This document shows, one piece after another, positions 61,415 to 64,000 of a stretch of 64,000 nucleotides of DNA. Position 1 is the first letter of the stretch, and every line of letters starts with the position of its first letter. Source of the stretch: Enterococcus_E cecorum_C (GTDB lineage: Bacteria > Bacillota > Bacilli > Lactobacillales > Enterococcaceae); contig NZ_JBQKFH010000013.1 in NCBI RefSeq assembly GCF_052119425.1, forward strand, positions 1 to 64,000, read 5' to 3'. The notes under the pieces are model-generated. The model was not told the DNA's origin, did no database searches, and worked only from the letters and a program-made list of their open reading frames with translations. Made by a program: the position numbers and the translations under genes.

Positions 61415-62557
61415 CTAAAGTAAGAATCCCTCAAATACTTCATTCCCTAGAAAAAGTCCTTTTTTGGTTAGTTGAATATAGCCGTCATCCGTTTGATTGA
61501 GTAATCCTTTAGATACATAATTTTCAACAACAGAACCGTATATTTGATGGAAATCAACACCAAATTTCTCATTAAAGTGCGCAATGGAGACGCCTTGTGC
61601 TTTACGGAGTCCTAAAAACATCTCCTCTTCCATACGTGCTTTTTGATCTAAGGTTTCTTCAGAGAGAATGGGCAATTGTTGGTTTCGTAAAGGATTTAAA
61701 TAATGTTGAATCGGTCCATGATTTTTATATCTTACTTTGTCGACATATCCACTAGCCCCAGCGCCGAAGCCAAAGTAGTACTCATTATTCCAGTAAACAA
61801 GGTTGTGCTGTGACTGAAAGCCTGGTTTAGCAAAGTTTGAAACTTCATACTGCTCATAACCTTTTTGACGCATCACATCCATCGCCAAGGCAAACATTCC
61901 CGCCTCTTCTTCCTGGCTAGGTAATTCTAATCGACCTTTGCGCACCCAATTCATAAACATCGTCTTATTTTCCAAAATCAAAGAATACATCGAGTAATGT
62001 GGCAAGTCATAACTAAGTGCTTGCTTTAAGGTCTCATCAAAATCTTGCTGCGTCTGACCTGGTAAAGCATAAATCAAATCAATACTCACATTATCAAAAT
62101 GATTCTTCGCTAAAAAGTTCAGTGTATCATCCACATCTTTAACCGTATGCTTCCGACCAATTTTCTTTAGCAAGCGGTCATTAAAAGTCTGCACACCCAT
62201 TGATAACCGATTGACCCCAAATTCTTGCATAATATGAAGTTTATTTTCTGTTAAATCTCCTGGGTTCGCTTCAACAGTAAATTCTTTGGTTGTCGTCACA
62301 TCAAAATATTTGGTTACACTTGTTAATAAAGAACGTAACTGAGCATCATTTAAAGAAGTTGGCGTCCCTCCCCCAATGTAGATGGTTGGTGTTTGTTGTT
62401 GCGGATATTTTTCTAGCCATAATTTCATTTCCAAATCCAGTTTTTCTAGGTATTCATCTACGGGTTGTCCTTCATAAAAGACTTTATTAAAATCGCAATA
62501 ATAACAGATATGCTCACAAAATGGAATATGAATATAACTTGAAATCGCCTCTAACAT
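61415..62557 (-). CDS. hemW: Radical SAM heme chaperone / coproporphyrinogen oxidase-like protein
   Basis: A 380-residue HemW/HemN-like protein. The 4Fe-4S radical-SAM motif is CEHICYYCDF (about 15-24), followed by YIGGGTPTSLN, VEANPGDLT and RLSMGVQTFND. The C-terminal HemN domain is short, as in HemW. HemW inserts heme into respiratory proteins and is not the porphyrin oxidase. ATG at 62563 directly abuts GGGGG, so the ATG at 62557 with six-base spacing is preferred. Located next to ribF-truB, as in related genomes. Confidence 0.9.
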   Translation of the reverse strand: MLEAISSYIHIPFCEHICYYCDFNKVFYEGQPVDEYLEKLDLEMKLWLEKYPQQQTPTIYIGGGTPTSLNDAQLRSLLTSVTKYFDVTTTKEFTVEANPGDLTENKLHIMQEFGVNRLSMGVQTFNDRLLKKIGRKHTVKDVDDTLNFLAKNHFDNVSIDLIYALPGQTQQDFDETLKQALSYDLPHYSMYSLILENKTMFMNWVRKGRLELPSQEEEAGMFALAMDVMRQKGYEQYEVSNFAKPGFQSQHNLVYWNNEYYFGFGAGASGYVDKVRYKNHGPIQHYLNPLRNQQLPILSEETLDQKARMEEEMFLGLRKAQGVSIAHFNEKFGVDFHQIYGSVVENYVSKGLLNQTDDGYIQLTKKGLFLGNEVFEGFLL

Positions 62558-62613
62558 TTCCATCCCCCTTTCTTTCTCATTTTTGATATAATATACACAA
62601 GGAAGTGATTGTT

Positions 62614-62811
62614 ATGGAAGAAAATGTACTCTTTAATCTCGGAAATCTCGTAGCCAGCAGTAAAGATGAAAAAGAATTAATCCGTATGGCACAAATTGCA
62701 AGCGGAAAAAATATCAAAGACGTTTCCCCTGCGACTTTGCCAGACGGATTTCTCATCATAAAAGTACCTGATAGCGAAGAATTTCAGCTAATCAATGTTC
62801 AAAAATCATGA
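62614..62811 (+). CDS. Small conserved-type hypothetical protein
   Basis: A 65-residue acidic protein (MEENVLFNLGNLVASSKDEK...) with GGAAGTG six bases before the ATG, and a TATAAT at 62587-62592 for its promoter. It is divergent from hemW and its stop codon abuts the ribF stop. Function unknown; composition and signals support a real gene. Confidence 0.6.
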   Translation: MEENVLFNLGNLVASSKDEKELIRMAQIASGKNIKDVSPATLPDGFLIIKVPDSEEFQLINVQKS

Positions 62812-63759
62812 TTACTCTGCTAAGGCTGCAAAATAATCTCTTGTATCTTGCTCATCTTGATGGAGTTGTTGAATTAAACTCTCAGCTCCATCAAATTTGA
62901 TTTGTTCACGAAGTAGATGTAACCAACGTACTTCCACAAATTCTCCATAAATTTCTTGATGAAAATCTAAAATATAGACCTCTACTGTTAATTTACGGCC
63001 TTCTCCAAACGTATCATTATGGCCAATCGATCCCATAGCGTGATGCCAGGTATTCCCGACTTTAAATTCACAAACATACACGCCTTCGATTGGTAAGCGC
63101 GTCGTTGGGGCAAAACGAATATTCGCTGTAGGAAATCCCAGTGTTCGGCCACGCGCATCGCCATGCATCACTGTTCCTTCTATCGTATAAGGATAGCCTA
63201 ATAATTCATTGACTGCTTGCATATCGCCTTTTGCCAAAGCTTGGCGAATGGCAGTCGAACTAACCTTTTGTCCATGTTCGCTTAATTCAGGGACTTCGAT
63301 TACTTCAAAGCGTTGGTTCGCTAATTGCGCTAAATCTGTCATCGTCGCTTTTCCTCGATAGCCAAATGTATAGTCAAATCCAGCCACAACTACTTTAGCA
63401 TGTAACCCAATGATATATTGTTCGATAAATTCTTCGGGTGTTAATTTTGCAAAGGCAGAAGTGAAATCAACAACATATAATAAATCCACGCCAGCTTTCT
63501 CAAATAATTGCGCTTTTTGATGCATACTCGTTAAATAAGTCATCGTTTCTTTAGACATTTTTTGAAAAACGATGGATGGATGTTGATTAAAAGTCATCAG
63601 CGCCAGTTTTAGATTTTTTTCTTTTGCTAGTTTTTTTCCTTGTTCAATCACTGCTTGATGCCCACGATGTACCCCGTCAAAAAAACCGAGCACCAAAACA
63701 ACTTCTTCCTTGATTACGCGTTCTTTTTCAAATGGATGTCTTAATTCAATGATATTCAT
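62812..63759 (-). CDS. ribF: Bifunctional riboflavin kinase / FAD synthetase
   Basis: A 315-residue protein with the FAD synthetase nucleotidyltransferase domain (VLVLGFFDGVHRGHQAVIEQG, about 22-42; VAGFDYTFGYRGKA) and the C-terminal riboflavin kinase domain (GRTLGFPTANIRF; GVYVCEF; VEVYILDF). It converts riboflavin to FMN and FAD. It follows truB by five bases, the usual truB-ribF order of Firmicutes. Confidence 0.95.
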   Translation of the reverse strand: MNIIELRHPFEKERVIKEEVVLVLGFFDGVHRGHQAVIEQGKKLAKEKNLKLALMTFNQHPSIVFQKMSKETMTYLTSMHQKAQLFEKAGVDLLYVVDFTSAFAKLTPEEFIEQYIIGLHAKVVVAGFDYTFGYRGKATMTDLAQLANQRFEVIEVPELSEHGQKVSSTAIRQALAKGDMQAVNELLGYPYTIEGTVMHGDARGRTLGFPTANIRFAPTTRLPIEGVYVCEFKVGNTWHHAMGSIGHNDTFGEGRKLTVEVYILDFHQEIYGEFVEVRWLHLLREQIKFDGAESLIQQLHQDEQDTRDYFAALAE

Positions 63760-63764
63760 AACTA

Positions 63765-64000
63765 TTATTCCTTCATTTCTAATTGCGTTCTTAACATTTT
63801 TTGCGGCTTAAGCATATTCTTATCACTTGGACTGACTTCATAGATACTTAATACGCACTCGTTGTAATATAAAGCGATTGGACGATCTGGACATGTGTTA
63901 AAGCCAAATTGCCAATACGGAATCCGCATCCCATTCATCACTTTTTTGGTCAACTCTTCAGAAATATCAATGCGTGGAAAATCACGAACCCCATACTCAA
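63765..64000 (-). CDS. truB: tRNA pseudouridine(55) synthase, C-terminal part (cut by window edge)
   Basis: The last 77 or so residues of TruB (FPRIDISEELTKKVMNGMRI, then a PUA-like C-terminal region ending LRTQLEMKE). The gene continues beyond 64000. It modifies U55 of tRNAs. Assigned from the ribF linkage and the characteristic FPRI..S..L..K..NG segment. Confidence 0.85.
   Translation of the reverse strand, partial: EYGVRDFPRIDISEELTKKVMNGMRIPYWQFGFNTCPDRPIALYYNECVLSIYEVSPSDKNMLKPQKMLRTQLEMKE

Noticed and set aside
1..64000. CRISPR arrays, rRNA or tRNA genes
   Set aside because: No regularly spaced repeats and no recognisable tRNA or rRNA sequence were seen on reading either strand; a short tRNA could still escape reading by eye.

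Overview
The window looks like a Firmicutes (Lactobacillales) chromosome of low GC carrying most of a Tn5252/ICESa2603-type integrative and conjugative element (ICE), a group best known from streptococci. The chromosomal side (about 47.1-64 kb, ending hemW - ribF - truB) fits Enterococcus or a close relative; Enterococcus cecorum is only a guess. No rRNA, tRNA or CRISPR array was found.

Layout. (1) 1-146: end of an ISL3-like insertion sequence. (2) 0.2-15.3 kb: an L-fucose/host-glycan operon on the minus strand (CBM51-type GH98 endo-galactosidase, ROK kinase, GH36, GH29, two sugar ABC permeases, a lipoprotein binding protein, fucA, fucI, fucK) with a divergent DeoR regulator. It resembles the ABC-transporter type (Sp3-type) pneumococcal fucose locus that acts on blood-group A/B glycans, and probably rides as ICE cargo. 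(3) 15.3-21.9 kb: candidate oriT hairpins, mobC and relaxase, a membrane protein, a LexA-like repressor with a Y-family polymerase, a probable structured RNA, a PBECR4-domain protein and an SSB-like protein. (4) 21.9-32.7 kb: a giant ArdC/N6-methylase/SNF2 'polyvalent' protein broken by a frameshift, with a TnpV-family gene overprinted inside it; two overlapping C5-cytosine methyltransferases; a DUF3990 two-gene cassette. (5) 32.7-46.8 kb: the type IV secretion and conjugation operon, read leftward from the replication initiator: rep, an LPXTG G5 adhesin, pcfB, virD4, an SSB-like protein, pilin, VirB6, PrgI, VirB4, a CHAP peptidoglycan hydrolase, DUF4315, DUF4366. (6) 46.8-47.15 kb: the ICE/chromosome junction, with a stub resembling the start of RbgA. 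(7) 47.16-64 kb: chromosomal genes (GT8 glycosyltransferase, flavoprotein reductase, CMD-cupin, aldo/keto reductase, SNF2 helicase, LLM oxidoreductase with flavin reductase, GDPD, hemW, ribF, truB) mixed with several decayed genes.

How it works together. GH98, GH36 and GH29 would release and trim fucosylated host glycans, the ABC importer would take up the product (its ATPase must be supplied elsewhere) and FucI/FucK/FucA would feed fucose into glycolysis under CcpA and DeoR control. The ICE would spread this trait, but three lesions (SNF2 frameshift, CHAP nonsense codon, AUU start of virD4) suggest reduced or lost self-transfer, unless they are sequence errors. The most novel signal is the 144-residue TnpV-family gene in an alternative frame within the disordered linker of the SNF2/methylase gene, preceded by a near-perfect Shine-Dalgarno sequence.
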